Below are positions 53,687-64,000 of a stretch of DNA of 64,000 nt, piece by piece. Positions within the stretch are counted from its first letter, which is position 1. Every line of letters starts with the position of its first letter. The position numbers and the translations under genes are program-made. The notes under the pieces are model-generated. The model saw only the letters and a program-made list of their open reading frames with translations, did no database searches and was not told where the DNA came from. The stretch spans positions 186,001 to 250,000 of the forward strand of contig NZ_FORG01000003.1 of the NCBI RefSeq assembly GCF_900113945.1, in the 5' to 3' direction. This DNA comes from Xenorhabdus mauleonii (GTDB lineage: Bacteria; Pseudomonadota; Gammaproteobacteria; Enterobacterales; Enterobacteriaceae).

Positions 53687-56686
53687 ATGAACAAAAAATT
53701 CGATAAGCAGTGGTTGCAAAACCAGCAAATCCTGCTGAAACGTGTAGCTTGGGTAAACATTTTCACCCAGCTTGCGTTTCCAGTTGCTAGTGCACTCACT
53801 CCCTCTATCGCCGCGGCTAAAACACACACAATTTTTCAAAATAAAAATGGAGAGTGGGCAATACCAACAGAGCCTTATCTTCTGAAATCCGGGGAAACGG
53901 TTGGTAGCGTCGCGGCACGTTACGGGCTGACAGTGAATGATCTGAGAAAAATTAATCAACAACGTGTCTTTGATAAACCTTTTATAAAACTTGGGGCTGG
54001 CAGTGAAATTGATGTGCCACAACCTCGAAAGAATAAATTCCTGCCTTTCAACTATTCCTCATCAGAACAAGCAGCCGCAACGGATGAAAACCCCCGCCGT
54101 TTGGCCGAAGTCGTTTCTCGTGTTGGCAGCTTGTTAGCCAATGAAAATACGGAGAAAAATGCTGCCGGGGAGTTAAGCAATCTAGCTATCGGCGAAGCAA
54201 ACCAGCAAATTCAAGATTGGTTGGGGCGCTATGGTACAGCACGTATACAGGCCAATATCGATAACCACGGCCGCCTGAATGGCAGCCAATTTGATATGTT
54301 GCTGCCCCTGTATGACACTCCCGGCCAAATCACTTTTACCCAATTCGGATTACGCCGTATCGATAAGCGCAATACCGTCAATATTGGCTTCGGGAAACGC
54401 CATTTATTCCACGATTGGATGTTGGGATATAACGTTTTTATCGATCATGATATCACCGGTGATAACTCGCGCTTTGGTCTCGGTGCAGAATATGCCCGCA
54501 ATTATCTGAAGCTGAGTGCAAACGGCTATTTTCGCCTGAGTAATTGGAAAGAATCCCACCTGCTGACTGATTATGATGAGCGTCCGGCCAACGGATTCGA
54601 TCTGAGAGCGCAAGGTTACTTACCCGCATATCCACAACTCGGTGGAAAGCTGGTGTATGAGCAATACTTTGGTGATGAGGTTGGGTTAATCAATAAAGAT
54701 CACCGCAGTAAAAACGCAGCTGCATTTACCGCCGGAATCAAGTATACCCCTATTCCATTACTGACTTTCGGCGTTGACCGCAGGCAAGATATGTCCGGTA
54801 GCGGAGAAACCCGGTTCAATATGGAATTGAATTATGAAATCAGTACACCGTGGTCAAAACAGATTGATCCGCAGGCCGTGACGTTTAAACGCACGCTGCA
54901 AGGTAGTCGCTATGATCTGGTTGATCGCAATAATCAGATTGTGCTGGAGTACCGCAAGCGTGAAGTGATCTCTTTAGCCATGGACAATCTGGTTATTGGC
55001 CATGACGGTGAGACTAAGCCTCTGAATGTTACAGTAAACAGCAAGTATGGATTTAAAAATATCCAATGGAACAAAGCCAGTCTGGTTGCCAACGGCGGTG
55101 AAATCGTTCATCAGGGCGGTACACACTATCTGCTGACTCTGCCGAGATACCAATATCACGGCAATAACAGTTATACCGTCGGTGCCATTGCTTATGATGA
55201 ACGCGGTAATGCTTCCAAACAAATGGAAATGCAAGTTCAGGTGCTTCCCGCAGAAATCAGTGTCAATCAATCGACTTTCATCGCGAAAGATCCGGAGATG
55301 GCCGCGGATGGTCATTCCACCACCCGTTTGATCCTGACGTTGAAAAATAAGGATAACAAACCAATCAGCGGTATTGCCTCGAATATCAAATTGCTCACTA
55401 ATGAATTAAGCGGGGAAGGCAACGCGCCCAAGATTGAAAGCATGAAAGAAACCCAGCCGGGTATCTATGAATCCCAATTAGTCGCGGGTAAAAAAGTCGG
55501 GGTACTGAAAATTACGCCACAAGTCGATGGCATTACCATCAAACCCGTTGAAATTTTGTTCGTGCATCCTGATGCCCCCCTTGTCAAAAATCTGACCCTC
55601 GTTGGTAAGTTAGAAATGGGGCAGAAATTGAGTGCCACTTATACCTTTAACGCCAATCATGGCGATACAACAGATAAATCCCGCTATATATGGGGCAATA
55701 AAGGGCATACTGACATCACCAAAGGCCATACGATCACTGAATCGGGTAAACTTCCTGACTATACCCTGACTCTGGAAGACGCAGGAACGGTGAAAGAGAT
55801 TGCGGTACAGGCCCAGAATGCACTTGGGATCATCGGAAATACGAAGGTTGTTGATACCGGAATGAGCGCCGAACAAGGCAATTACACCCATGATGGCGGA
55901 AAAAACGGCACTGTCAGAGGGCTTGCCGATAAAATGACGATCACGATGAGCGCCGACAAGGCCAAAAGGGACGACCCAATTACCCTGAAAATACAGACAT
56001 TCAATCACGGGCAGCCAGTCAAAAATGTAGCAACCAGAATCAAGGCCATCAAAGCATTGAACCGCCAAGAGCACAGTGAAAAAATAACTCTATTGCTCAA
56101 TGATGATCTTGGAGAAACCCAAGATTATACGGGTGATCAAGGTGTACTTTCTGTCCGCGTAGCCGATCCGTTTGGACTTGGGGTAAAAACGACGATGTCT
56201 ATCTCGGCTGATGGCACTGTCTCATCCGAATCAAGAGATGCGACTTTTACGGTTGCAACCAGCCCCGACGTATCAGTCGCAAACTTTTGGGGACATATGG
56301 CGGACACCATCACCGTTAATGGCATCACTTTGAGACGTCCAGTACTGGAAGCCGAGCTGATAAAGAATCAGGAACACAGGCATGAAACCATTTTTACTGA
56401 GTACGGTGAAATATGGCCACGCCGCATGAATACAGGTGCCAAGTGGTTCTGCGGGCTGACAAACACCACTGTCCCGACAAAAGACGATTTTCATAATCTG
56501 TACCAAGCCTATTCTGAAAACAGAATTCATGAGCAATTCGGCTGGCCACAAGGCCGCTCTTATCGTACTTCAACACCGGGAATTAACGATAAAGGAAAAA
56601 ATGCCCATTATTCAGTGAACATCAGCGACGGATACGCGCATATCATTGACGAAGATGTCACCGATTATGTTGCCTGTAAGCAATAA
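53687..56686 (+). CDS. Invasin/intimin-family inverse autotransporter adhesin
   Basis: Type Ve secreted adhesin, 999 residues from the ATG at 53687; the frame opens 60 bp earlier but the extra residues do not resemble a signal sequence. Order: a long signal region (to about 44), a LysM peptidoglycan-binding domain (about 63-111, LKSGETVGSVAARYGLTVND), the outer-membrane inverse-autotransporter beta-domain (about 140-400, IQDWLGRYGTARIQ, NIGFGKRHLFHDWMLGYNVF, SGSGETRFNMELNYE), bacterial Ig-like domains, and a C-terminal lectin-like domain (FGWPQGRSYRTSTP ... VACKQ) with two Cys as in invasin/intimin tips. Likely mediates attachment to host cells. The terminator at 56720 ends it; it stands as a single gene. 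Confidence 0.93.
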   Translation: MNKKFDKQWLQNQQILLKRVAWVNIFTQLAFPVASALTPSIAAAKTHTIFQNKNGEWAIPTEPYLLKSGETVGSVAARYGLTVNDLRKINQQRVFDKPFIKLGAGSEIDVPQPRKNKFLPFNYSSSEQAAATDENPRRLAEVVSRVGSLLANENTEKNAAGELSNLAIGEANQQIQDWLGRYGTARIQANIDNHGRLNGSQFDMLLPLYDTPGQITFTQFGLRRIDKRNTVNIGFGKRHLFHDWMLGYNVFIDHDITGDNSRFGLGAEYARNYLKLSANGYFRLSNWKESHLLTDYDERPANGFDLRAQGYLPAYPQLGGKLVYEQYFGDEVGLINKDHRSKNAAAFTAGIKYTPIPLLTFGVDRRQDMSGSGETRFNMELNYEISTPWSKQIDPQAVTFKRTLQGSRYDLVDRNNQIVLEYRKREVISLAMDNLVIGHDGETKPLNVTVNSKYGFKNIQWNKASLVANGGEIVHQGGTHYLLTLPRYQYHGNNSYTVGAIAYDERGNASKQMEMQVQVLPAEISVNQSTFIAKDPEMAADGHSTTRLILTLKNKDNKPISGIASNIKLLTNELSGEGNAPKIESMKETQPGIYESQLVAGKKVGVLKITPQVDGITIKPVEILFVHPDAPLVKNLTLVGKLEMGQKLSATYTFNANHGDTTDKSRYIWGNKGHTDITKGHTITESGKLPDYTLTLEDAGTVKEIAVQAQNALGIIGNTKVVDTGMSAEQGNYTHDGGKNGTVRGLADKMTITMSADKAKRDDPITLKIQTFNHGQPVKNVATRIKAIKALNRQEHSEKITLLLNDDLGETQDYTGDQGVLSVRVADPFGLGVKTTMSISADGTVSSESRDATFTVATSPDVSVANFWGHMADTITVNGITLRRPVLEAELIKNQEHRHETIFTEYGEIWPRRMNTGAKWFCGLTNTTVPTKDDFHNLYQAYSENRIHEQFGWPQGRSYRTSTPGINDKGKNAHYSVNISDGYAHIIDEDVTDYVACKQ

Positions 56687-56719
56687 TCTGTTTATTGGCG
56701 GTTAGCGAAAATAACTGAC

Positions 56720-56753
56720 GAAATTATCCGCCTCCATCCGGGCGGGTAATTTC
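56720..56753 (+). terminator. Terminator of the invasin gene
   Basis: 13-bp stem GAAATTATCCGCC/GGCGGGTAATTTC with one T-G pair and an 8-nt loop, about 35 bp after the stop, followed by a pyrimidine-rich tail. Confidence 0.75.
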
Positions 56754-56909
56754 TCTCCACTCAATCTTGTTCAATTCATTGCCAATCATTTACCCCCCGG
56801 CCATTTGCTACTAACGGCTTGCTCGCCCTGTGAGGCAATGCCCTATTGACGAGGCTAAATTCCACCTTTGATAATGGCTGAATCAATATATTAATCACTC
56901 AATAAAAAT

Positions 56910-58607
56910 ATGTACGAATTTAACCTCGTGTTGTTATTGCTGCAGCAGATGTGTGTCTATCTGGTGATCGCCTGGCTGCTGAGTAAAACACCACTATTCA
57001 TCCCCTTGCTGCAAGTGACCGGTCGCTTGCCTCACAAGTTGATGTGTTACGTTATTTTTTCCATTTTTTGCATTATGGGCACCTATTTCGGGCTGAATGT
57101 TAATGATTCAATCGCAAATACCCGTGCTATCGGTGCAGTACTGGGTGGCTTTCTCGGCGGGCCGACGGTAGGCGCAATGGTAGGATTTACCGGAGGGTTA
57201 CACCGTTATTCCCTCGGAGGAATGACAGCGTTCAGTTGTATGGTATCCACTATTGTCGAGGGCGTATTGGGCGGTCTGGTACATAATTACCTGATGAAAC
57301 GCGGGAGAATTAATAATTTATTGAATCCGTGGACAGCCGCCATTGTTACTTTCTTCGCTGAATGTGCCCAAATGGGCATTATTTTGCTACTGGCAACGCC
57401 TTTCGATGAAGCGCTGAGTTTGGTGAAAAATATCGCCGCCCCCATGATTATCGCCAATAGTATTGGCTCGGCTATGTTTATTCGCATTCTGTTGGATAGA
57501 CGGGCTATTTTCGAAAAATATACCAGCGCTTTTTCTGCCCAAGCGCTGAAAATCGCGGTCTGCACGGAGGGGATACTGCGTAAGGGATTCAATGAAGATA
57601 ACAGTATGCGTGTAGCAAAAGTCATTTATCAGGAATTGGAAATCGGTGCCGTTGCTATCACGGACAGAGAAAAATTACTGGCGTTTATCGGTATTGGCTC
57701 CGACCATCATTTGCCCGGCACGCCCATTGCTTCGGAGCAATCCCGCCGAGCCATTGAAAACAATGAAGTCGTGTATGCTGATGGTAATGAGACGCCTTAC
57801 TGCTGCTCTCTTGACCCAACGTGTAAACTTGGCTCCGCGCTAGTGATCCCTTTACGGGGAGAAAATCAGCAGGTGATCGGCAGCATCAAACTTTACGAGG
57901 CTAAAAATCGTTTATTCAGCTCAATCAACCGCACACTGGGTGAAGGAATTGCCAGTTTGCTCTCTGCCCAAATTCTTGCCGGGCAGTATGAACGTAATAA
58001 ACAGTCTTTGCTGCAATCAGAGGTGAAGCTGCTTCACGCGCAAGTGAATCCTCACTTTTTATTTAATGCCCTAAACACATTACAGGCAGTGATCCGGCGG
58101 GATAAACAGCAGGCAGGCCAACTGGTGCAGTATATTTCAACATTCTTCCGTAAGAATTTGAAGCGACCGGAAGAAATTGCCACGCTGGAAAATGAAATAG
58201 AGCATGTAAATGCTTACTTACAAATTGAGAAAGCCCGTTTTCGTGAGCATCTTCAAATCACCATAGAGATACCCGAATCCCTGCGCTCGGCAAAATTGCC
58301 AGCATTTTCCCTGCAACCCATGGTAGAGAATGCCATTAAACACGGTACTTCACAGTTGCTCGATACAGGAAGAATTACCATCAGAGCCTATCAGGAAGAC
58401 AGTTTGCTCATAGTGGAAATAGAAGACAATGCGGGACTTTATTGCCCCAAACAAGCAGGAGATGGACTTGGGATGAGTCTGGTAGATAAACGTTTACAGC
58501 TTCGTTATGGTAAGCAGTATGGCATCAGTGTTAATTGCCAATCAGAAGAATTTACCCGTGTCATTTTACGTTTACCATTAGAAAAAGAGGCTGAAAAGGC
58601 GGCGTAA
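56910..58607 (+). CDS. btsS: Sensor histidine kinase BtsS (YehU)
   Basis: LytS-type membrane sensor kinase, 565 residues. The N-terminal 5TM-LYT domain (about 1-200, [35 protein letters not shown]) is followed by a GAF-like domain (about 220-355) and the kinase core: phospho-acceptor His382 in [14 protein letters not shown] and the ATPase domain ([20 protein letters not shown]). In E. coli BtsSR senses extracellular pyruvate and activates btsT. No btsT-like carrier gene is seen nearby, so the regulon lies elsewhere. The response regulator gene starts 2 bp after the stop. Confidence 0.93.
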   Translation: MYEFNLVLLLLQQMCVYLVIAWLLSKTPLFIPLLQVTGRLPHKLMCYVIFSIFCIMGTYFGLNVNDSIANTRAIGAVLGGFLGGPTVGAMVGFTGGLHRYSLGGMTAFSCMVSTIVEGVLGGLVHNYLMKRGRINNLLNPWTAAIVTFFAECAQMGIILLLATPFDEALSLVKNIAAPMIIANSIGSAMFIRILLDRRAIFEKYTSAFSAQALKIAVCTEGILRKGFNEDNSMRVAKVIYQELEIGAVAITDREKLLAFIGIGSDHHLPGTPIASEQSRRAIENNEVVYADGNETPYCCSLDPTCKLGSALVIPLRGENQQVIGSIKLYEAKNRLFSSINRTLGEGIASLLSAQILAGQYERNKQSLLQSEVKLLHAQVNPHFLFNALNTLQAVIRRDKQQAGQLVQYISTFFRKNLKRPEEIATLENEIEHVNAYLQIEKARFREHLQITIEIPESLRSAKLPAFSLQPMVENAIKHGTSQLLDTGRITIRAYQEDSLLIVEIEDNAGLYCPKQAGDGLGMSLVDKRLQLRYGKQYGISVNCQSEEFTRVILRLPLEKEAEKAA

Positions 58608-58609
58608 AT

Positions 58610-59329
58610 ATGAATGTATTGATTGTTGATGATGAGCCGCTGGCTCGCGAGAATCTACATTGCCTACTGGAAGAAGAAACGGATATTCAAATCATTGGTG
58701 AATGTGCCAACGCCGTAGAAGCGATTGGCGCCATCCATCGACTGAAACCGGATGTCGTTTTCCTCGATATTCAAATGCCCCGCATTACCGGGCTGGAAAT
58801 GGTCGGTATGCTCGATCCTGAGCATCGTCCTCATATTGTTTTTCTGACAGCATTCGATGAATATGCGATACAGGCCTTTGAAGAGCACGCATTTGATTAT
58901 TTATTGAAGCCGCTGGAAAAAGAACGTTTGGACAAAACATTGCAGCGGCTGCGCTCTGGTTATCAAAAGCAAAATCTGGCGGAATTACAGCGCGAAGATG
59001 AGCACCTGAAATATATTCCTTGTACAGGGCACAGCCGAATATGGTTGGTGCCGTTGGATGATGTCCTGTATGTCACTTCTCGCTTGAGTGGTGTGTATGC
59101 AATGAGCACCAGCGGGCAGGAAGGTTTTACTGAGTTAACGCTGAGAACGCTGGAGAACAGAACGCCATTAACCCGCAGTCACCGTCAATATCTGGTCAAT
59201 ATGACCCATTTGCGGGAAATTGTTTTCGGAGAAAGTGGTCAGGCTGAGTTGGTTCTAAGTAATGATGAGCGTATTCCGGTCAGTCGCCGCTATTTACGGC
59301 CACTGAAAGAAGAATTGGGGCTAAATTAA
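58610..59329 (+). CDS. btsR: LytTR response regulator BtsR (YehT)
   Basis: Response regulator, 239 residues, matching E. coli BtsR in length. Receiver domain (about 1-120) with Asp7/Asp8 and phospho-acceptor Asp53 (VVFLDIQMP), Thr in FLTAFDEYA and Lys in [10 protein letters not shown] LytTR DNA-binding domain follows (about 140-239, [43 protein letters not shown]). Two bp from btsS, so cotranscribed. Confidence 0.95.
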   Translation: MNVLIVDDEPLARENLHCLLEEETDIQIIGECANAVEAIGAIHRLKPDVVFLDIQMPRITGLEMVGMLDPEHRPHIVFLTAFDEYAIQAFEEHAFDYLLKPLEKERLDKTLQRLRSGYQKQNLAELQREDEHLKYIPCTGHSRIWLVPLDDVLYVTSRLSGVYAMSTSGQEGFTELTLRTLENRTPLTRSHRQYLVNMTHLREIVFGESGQAELVLSNDERIPVSRRYLRPLKEELGLN

Positions 59330-59344
59330 ACAAAGGAGATATTC

Positions 59345-59746
59345 TTGGCAGATTTTTATTTCAAAATAAAAACAAACCACATGATTCTGAAAGACCTTAA
59401 GACACAAAAAGAGCTAGAGATTAAAGGCAATTTCAGTACCTCACGTTTGCTGGTTGGTGACTTTTATAACGCAACATCTCAGTTGGCTACATTAGTTAAT
59501 CAACATGGTTTCCGTAAAGGGCTAAGAAGGCTTTTAGACAGGAGCCATCGAGTTGTTATTCATCCTTTGGATCAAAGTGAAGGAGGCCTGTGTTCTGTAG
59601 AAGAGCGTGTTTTACTGGAAGTTACTCATGGTGGTTTCAGATGTATTCTAAAGAAAATGGTGATTCATCAAGGTGAGCGCTTACTTTCAGATATCGAAAT
59701 CAAAGAAAAATTGCAATCCAGCCCCAAAAGACCTAAAGGCCACTAA
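59345..59746 (+). CDS. YjaA-like protein
   Basis: A 133-residue protein resembling E. coli YjaA: both share the DL-ks-kE start (MILKDLKTQKELE), SxxRLLVGDFYNA, and the motif EGGLCSVEERVLLEVTHGG. YjaA is a stress-induced cytoplasmic protein of unknown function. Translation probably begins at a TTG with AAAGGAGA nearby, 15 bp after btsR, so it may be cotranscribed with btsSR. That linkage is not the E. coli arrangement. Confidence 0.75.
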   Translation: MADFYFKIKTNHMILKDLKTQKELEIKGNFSTSRLLVGDFYNATSQLATLVNQHGFRKGLRRLLDRSHRVVIHPLDQSEGGLCSVEERVLLEVTHGGFRCILKKMVIHQGERLLSDIEIKEKLQSSPKRPKGH

Positions 59747-59752
59747 TAACTA

Positions 59753-59780
59753 CAAACTGGCGCATACTGACGCCAGTTTG
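59753..59780. terminator. Convergent hairpin after the YjaA-like gene
   Basis: Perfect 10-bp stem CAAACTGGCG/CGCCAGTTTG, 8-nt loop, between two convergent genes. There is no T-run. Confidence 0.6.
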
Positions 59781-59833
59781 CGCATATTGGCGACCATTTA
59801 ATGATATTGCTTCTTATCATCCCGTGAGTGCCT

Positions 59834-60733
59834 CTATCTACGGGCTCCATAATGAAATCTAAAATACTGCCCAAATACCACCCCCACCATATTCGGTACT
59901 TTAATTTCGACTCTAAACAGTCCGCGAAGAATGTCGTTAAATTCGTCATCTGAACTGGCACTTAGAATAACCTTTTGATCTTCCGCGTTTAATTCTCTGG
60001 CTACCTCTATAATTGATAAAGCCAGTCCGTTTAGAATATCTTTTCGGCTATAAAAGCAGAGTGAATGGCGTTTGTATAAATAGAAACGCATGCTTAGAGT
60101 TCGCAGCCCCTCGCGACTTAATCCGCCTATTTGACAGGATGGGGTCTCCAATGTGAGTAGATCCAAAAGAGCCATGGATGAAAAATCAAAAATAGAATTG
60201 GTGAAAGGAATTTTATATAACGTATTTCCGAATCGGCTGCCTTTGCCATCTATCGGATTTTTGCTGGGTTTAAGACCAATTTCCAATGAGAAAAATACAT
60301 TATCGTCACTTGCAATCATGTCTATATCATGGCGGTTTGTGTTTTCTTCCGGAAATGGAATATTTTTTGCGATCAATTTTTTCCTGGAAAATAAAACCAA
60401 ATCTGCTTGGCGGTTCATAACATCTTGGCTATTTGTCGCGTGAACAGCGTAAAAATCAGCACCTAACAACCGCCGGTAGAAATCTCTCTCCTCTATCGTT
60501 AACGGATTTAATCTTGCCTTTAGTTCATCAAGGTTTGTTTTTGATAATGTTGGCAGGGAAAGGTTCCGTTTCCGCCTCCAAAACTTCCCCGTGTTTATCA
60601 TTTTATCATTGGTTTTTGTTGCCACTAAATGGCGGTAACGATCTCTGAACGTCGTACCTGCAATGTCATTTTTCTCTTGATCTGTCAAAATGTTATTTAA
60701 CAATGACTGGGGCTGGCGATATTTCTTAAACAT
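59834..60733 (-). CDS. Unrecognised protein, possible ADP-ribosyltransferase-like effector
   Basis: Protein of 299 residues from the ATG at 60733 (GAGGTG six bases upstream); a farther in-frame ATG would add ten residues. I do not recognise a family with certainty. Visible features: a basic, polar N-terminus (about 1-90) without signal peptide or membrane helix; FYAVHATNS (about 94-102), like the H-x-T strand of diphtheria-type ADP-ribosyltransferases; FSRKKL and NVFFSLEIG strands; RFGNTLYKIPF; and a late acidic strand RVEIKVPN (about 274-281) where such enzymes carry the catalytic Glu. This layout recalls secreted ART-fold effectors such as the OspC/CopC group, but I cannot confirm it. It is a lone gene in an accessory region. 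Confidence 0.5.
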   Translation of the reverse strand: MFKKYRQPQSLLNNILTDQEKNDIAGTTFRDRYRHLVATKTNDKMINTGKFWRRKRNLSLPTLSKTNLDELKARLNPLTIEERDFYRRLLGADFYAVHATNSQDVMNRQADLVLFSRKKLIAKNIPFPEENTNRHDIDMIASDDNVFFSLEIGLKPSKNPIDGKGSRFGNTLYKIPFTNSIFDFSSMALLDLLTLETPSCQIGGLSREGLRTLSMRFYLYKRHSLCFYSRKDILNGLALSIIEVARELNAEDQKVILSASSDDEFNDILRGLFRVEIKVPNMVGVVFGQYFRFHYGARR

Positions 60734-60763
60734 GGGAACACCTCGAGTGAATGCAAATTTCAC

Positions 60764-61080
60764 GTCACAGCTTGAGGTTCTGATTTTCCTTCAAGATCAA
60801 TTGAGTTAAATCCAATCAATGGGGTTCGAGTTGCAGTACGACGGCAAAGGGAAGCTCCATCAACAGCATAGATACCGATAGCGATAAATTTATAAAAACA
60901 GTATCTGGAGCGCAGTTATAAGAAATTGCAGTTTTAGAAAATAGTGTTTGAAAATAACCGGTTCGAAAATAACCGTTTCAAACATAACATAGTGATGAAG
61001 CCAACAAGGCTACAACTTGAACGATGCCGGATAAAAAATATCCCTGCATGGAAACCTTACTATTCCATCCAAGAAAATGA
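60764..61080. other. Spacer between the effector-like gene and deaD
   Basis: Non-coding; includes a 15-bp direct repeat (two GAAAATAACCGGTTC-like units at about 60951-60980). It marks the right boundary of the accessory block. Confidence 0.4.
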
Positions 61081-61111
61081 AAGCCCTTTCTCCTGTTCAG
61101 AGAAAGGGCTT
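61081..61111. terminator. Terminator of deaD
   Basis: Perfect 12-bp stem AAGCCCTTTCTC/GAGAAAGGGCTT with a 7-nt loop, about 75 bp beyond the deaD stop. Confidence 0.85.
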
Positions 61112-61186
61112 ATTTCAATTTAATCTTTCAACATATTATGTGTTGTTGACGCACGTATGATGCCTCAGCCAACAATAAACGATGGA

Positions 61187-63124
61187 TTAAACGTTACCAT
61201 TGCCTTGTGGCTGTTGCTGACGGCGACGTGTTGCTCCGCCATTGGAATCATCGTTGTTGCGACCACGGAAAGAACCACGCTCACCGCCACCACGACGTTC
61301 GTTGTTAAAACGACGACCGCCATTGCCAGCATTATCGCGGTCACGGCGATGACCATTGCCACCGTTGCCGTTTCCATTGCGGCCACCACCACCACGACGC
61401 TCACGGCGTTCGAATGGTTGTGCATCGCCCATCAACTGCATGTTCAGAGGCTTGTTCAGGATGCGAGTACGGGTAAAGTGAGACAGTAATTCGCCTGGCA
61501 TTCCTTTTGGCAGTTCAATCGTAGAGTGAGTTGCAAACAGTTTGATATTGCCGATATAACGGCTGCTGATATCGCCTTCATTCGCAATGGCACCCACGAT
61601 GTGACGCACTTCAACACCATCATCACGGCCCACTTCAATGCGGTACAGTTCCATATCACCCACGTCACGACGTTCACGGCGTGGACGATCACCTCTGTCA
61701 CTGCGATCACCGCGGTCACCGCGATCACGCTCACCGAAACCATTGCTGTTACGGCGACGGTCGTCACGGTCGTTGAATTCACGGCGAGGACGACGGACTG
61801 GATCTGGTGGCAGGATCAATGGACGCTCACCTTGTGCCATTTTCAGCAGGGCTGCGGCCAGTGTTTCCATGTCCAGCTCTTCATGCGTACCCAATTTAGA
61901 CAACAGGGCACGGTATTGATCCAAGTCGCTGCTTTCCAGTTGTTGCTGGACATTGGTAGCAAATTTTTCCAGACGACGCTGGCCCAGCAGTTCCGCATTC
62001 GGCAGTTCAACTTCTGGAATGGTCAGTTTCATCGTGCGTTCGATGTTACGCAGCAAACGGCGTTCACGGTTTTCAACGAACAACAGAGCACGACCCGCGC
62101 GACCTGCACGGCCTGTACGACCAATACGGTGTACATAAGATTCTGCATCCATTGGGATGTCATAGTTGACAACCAGGCTAATGCGCTCAACATCCAGACC
62201 ACGCGCAGCAACGTCTGTCGCGATCAGAATATCCAAACGGCCGTCTTTCAAACGCTCAAGTGTCTGCTCACGCAAAGCCTGGTTCATATCACCATTCAGC
62301 GCCGCAGAGTTATAGCCGTTACGCTCCAGCGTTTCTGCCACTTCCAGCGTTGCATTTTTGGTACGTACGAAAATGATAGCAGCATCAAAATCTTCTGCTT
62401 CAAGGAAACGTACCAGCGCTTCGTTTTTGCGCATACCGTAAACAGACCAGTAGCTCTGGCTAATGTCAGGACGGTTTGTAACGCTGCTCTGAATGCGAAC
62501 TTCTTGTGGATCATTCATGAAACGACGCGTAATACGGCGAATCGCTTCTGGCATAGTTGCCGAGAACAGCGCAGTCTGGTGTTCAGCAGGGATTTGGCTC
62601 ATGATGTTTTCAACATCTTCGATAAAGCCCATACGCAACATTTCGTCGGCTTCATCCAATACCAAACCTTTCAGGTTGGACAGATCCAAAGTTCCGCGTT
62701 TCAGATGGTCAAGCAAACGGCCTGGTGTTCCTACCACAACTTGTGGCCCCTGGCGCAGGGCACGCAATTGAACGTCGTAACGCTGTCCACCATAAAGAGC
62801 GACAACATTCACATTACGCATGTGTTTGGAAAAATCTGAACATGCTTCAGCAACCTGTACCGCCAGTTCACGGGTTGGTGCCAACACAAGGATCTGTGGA
62901 GCTTTAAGTTCAGCATCAATGTTATGCAGCAAAGGCAAACTGAATGCCGCAGTTTTACCACTACCAGTCTGTGCCATGCCCAATACGTCACGGCCATTCA
63001 GCAGGTGAGGAATACACTGTTGTTGAATAGGAGAAGGCTTTTCGTAGCCCATGTCTCCCAGTGCAGAAAGAATAGGTGCCGATAATCCTAAATCAGCAAA
63101 AGAGATTTCAGTCTCAGTGGTCAT
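61187..63124 (-). CDS. deaD: ATP-dependent RNA helicase DeaD (CsdA)
   Basis: Cold-shock DEAD-box helicase, 645 residues, involved in ribosome assembly and mRNA decay at low temperature. Motifs: Q motif near [14 protein letters not shown], Walker [19 protein letters not shown] (VLDEADEML), SAT, and [11 protein letters not shown]. The DbpA-like RNA-binding domain (about 480-560, [20 protein letters not shown]) and a Gly/Arg/Asn-rich C-terminal tail follow. The ATG at 63124 is preferred over one at 63139 because GAGG then sits at normal distance. It lies downstream of yrbN and nlpI as in E. coli, with yrbN overlapping its start. Confidence 0.97.
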   Translation of the reverse strand: MTTETEISFADLGLSAPILSALGDMGYEKPSPIQQQCIPHLLNGRDVLGMAQTGSGKTAAFSLPLLHNIDAELKAPQILVLAPTRELAVQVAEACSDFSKHMRNVNVVALYGGQRYDVQLRALRQGPQVVVGTPGRLLDHLKRGTLDLSNLKGLVLDEADEMLRMGFIEDVENIMSQIPAEHQTALFSATMPEAIRRITRRFMNDPQEVRIQSSVTNRPDISQSYWSVYGMRKNEALVRFLEAEDFDAAIIFVRTKNATLEVAETLERNGYNSAALNGDMNQALREQTLERLKDGRLDILIATDVAARGLDVERISLVVNYDIPMDAESYVHRIGRTGRAGRAGRALLFVENRERRLLRNIERTMKLTIPEVELPNAELLGQRRLEKFATNVQQQLESSDLDQYRALLSKLGTHEELDMETLAAALLKMAQGERPLILPPDPVRRPRREFNDRDDRRRNSNGFGERDRGDRGDRSDRGDRPRRERRDVGDMELYRIEVGRDDGVEVRHIVGAIANEGDISSRYIGNIKLFATHSTIELPKGMPGELLSHFTRTRILNKPLNMQLMGDAQPFERRERRGGGGRNGNGNGGNGHRRDRDNAGNGGRRFNNERRGGGERGSFRGRNNDDSNGGATRRRQQQPQGNGNV

Positions 63125-63194
63125 GTAATGGTGCCTCATTAATCGTGGCGGCCAGTCTACATAACACAGTGAAAAGAATTTCTGTCATTTTCAT
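63114..63194 (-). CDS. yrbN: Small protein YrbN
   Basis: A 26-codon ORF (starts [16 protein letters not shown], ends NEAPLHDH) between nlpI and deaD, in the position and with the sequence character of E. coli YrbN. Its last codons overlap the deaD ATG in another frame (stop at 63114-63116), which suggests translational coupling. Function unknown. Confidence 0.85.
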   Translation of the reverse strand: MKMTEILFTVLCRLAATINEAPLHDH

Positions 63195-63294
63195 TTAAAA
63201 TGTGAACTGGCTCAAATTATGTTATTAAACGAACAAACAAGCCCTCACCCTTGAAGGTGTGGACTTTAAAATCTGTCGTGAAAATGTTCGTCAG

Positions 63295-64000
63295 CTATTG
63301 TTGGTTCGATTCCGATAAGTCATCTTGTCTTTGGCCCAATAATGCCAATTCCAACAATGCATAGCGGTGCTCAACAAAGTTATGAACGTTGTTAGCTACC
63401 GTCAGCTTGAATAACGCAGATGCGCTATCCTCATCCCCCAGACTTAGGTAATGCTTACCTAAATAGAAGTCAGTTTCACTGAGATGCTCAGCGAGCGAAG
63501 TGTTATCTGTTGAACTCTGTTTCAAACGCTCCATCAATGTTTTCTCACTGATTTTGCCCAAATAGAATTCAACGATATTCCAGCCCCATAGCCCCCGGTT
63601 CGCTTTGTCAATACGATGTGACAAGTTAGTCATTGCAACCTTAGGATCAATTTTTTCTTCCACAAGGTACAACCACAACGAACGGAAGGGATCATTTGGA
63701 TCGTCTTGATAAAACGCCTGCAGATCATCCTGCGCCAATCGATAGCGGCCGCCGTAATACAGAGCAATGCCGCGATTCATTCGCGCGTAGTTGTAAGTTG
63801 GATCAAGCTCTAAAACAGAATCAAACGCTTCATAGGCAGAATCAAAATTGCCTGCCTGCGTAAAATAAATTCCCAGATAATTAAAAATCTCAGGAATATC
63901 AGGGCGAATAGACAAAGCCACCGAAAAATCATTCTGTGCCAGTGCCCTCAGCCCGAGACTATCATACAGCACACCTCGCTCATATAAAAGCTGTGCGTAC
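63295..64000 (-). CDS. nlpI: Lipoprotein NlpI (partial, runs off the window)
   Basis: TPR lipoprotein that acts as an adaptor for peptidoglycan hydrolases and proteases (MepS/Prc) at the outer membrane. The frame stays open to the end of the window ([20 protein letters not shown]), so the signal peptide and lipobox lie outside. Visible TPRs include [20 protein letters not shown] and [20 protein letters not shown]. It follows E. coli NlpI closely to its C-terminus (QQ). Confidence 0.95.
   Translation of the reverse strand, partial: YAQLLYERGVLYDSLGLRALAQNDFSVALSIRPDIPEIFNYLGIYFTQAGNFDSAYEAFDSVLELDPTYNYARMNRGIALYYGGRYRLAQDDLQAFYQDDPNDPFRSLWLYLVEEKIDPKVAMTNLSHRIDKANRGLWGWNIVEFYLGKISEKTLMERLKQSSTDNTSLAEHLSETDFYLGKHYLSLGDEDSASALFKLTVANNVHNFVEHRYALLELALLGQRQDDLSESNQQ

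Noticed and set aside
61526-62839. 437-codon plus-strand ORF opposite deaD
   Set aside because: Shadow of the conserved deaD gene; composition (many His, Thr, Phe, Gln) is typical of antisense translation.

Overview
The window reads as a chromosome segment of an insect-associated enterobacterium of the Xenorhabdus/Photorhabdus group (Morganellaceae). Gene order partly follows E. coli: yjgM-rraB-argF, pyrL-pyrB, pyrI-ridA, nrdDG, yhbP-yhbQ-yhbS-yhbT and deaD-yrbN-nlpI. This backbone is interrupted by AT-rich host-interaction genes and by short repeats of a kind I associate with these genera. The genus is an inference, since no rRNA or species marker is present.

Layout. 0.3-6.6 kb: surface virulence genes, namely an omptin protease and two paralogous YadA-type trimeric autotransporter adhesins; the second is switched off or broken by a frameshift at a short TCGC repeat. 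7.4-9.7 kb: an amino-acid ABC importer. 9.8-10.9 kb: a PrpF-family isomerase. 11.3-19.2 kb: a carnitine-to-pyruvate module made of a BCCT transporter, Rieske monooxygenase CntA, semialdehyde dehydrogenase, reductase CntB, D-malate dehydrogenase and a divergent LysR regulator. 19.3-23.7 kb: yjgM, rraB, argF with ARG boxes, an RhtB-type exporter and the RNA 2'-phosphotransferase KptA. 24.3-25.8 kb: a BrnQ fragment coupled to an NSS transporter.

26.0-32.7 kb is an RNA-repair locus. Slipin, rtcB and a nucleotidyltransferase are transcribed leftward from a well-formed sigma-54 promoter; rtcR and rbn run rightward. The leader between that promoter and slipin folds into tRNA-like arms (anticodon-like CAA loop, class-II-like variable arm, canonical T arm), the position where Salmonella carries Y RNAs. 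This is the most interesting item in the window.

32.9-42.2 kb: pyrL-pyrB and pyrI-ridA, normally one operon, are separated by about 7 kb. The insert encodes a spider-toxin-like sphingomyelinase D/phospholipase D homologue, a YdeP molybdoenzyme, a metallophosphoesterase, a DUF819 membrane protein and a VanX/DdpX dipeptidase. 42.4-47.5 kb: nrdDG, where NrdD has lost its ATP-cone although both NrdR boxes remain, then the yhb cluster with a disrupted ubiT (yhbT) and no adjacent ubiUV.

47.6-60.8 kb is a second accessory block lying between yhbT and deaD: two ABC-2 permeases plus an HlyD adaptor with no ATPase, a long AT-rich desert with a 16-bp tandem array and a lone FimB-type recombinase, an invasin/intimin-family adhesin, the BtsSR two-component system, a YjaA homologue and an unrecognised protein with features compatible with an ADP-ribosyltransferase fold. 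The window ends with deaD, yrbN and a partial nlpI.
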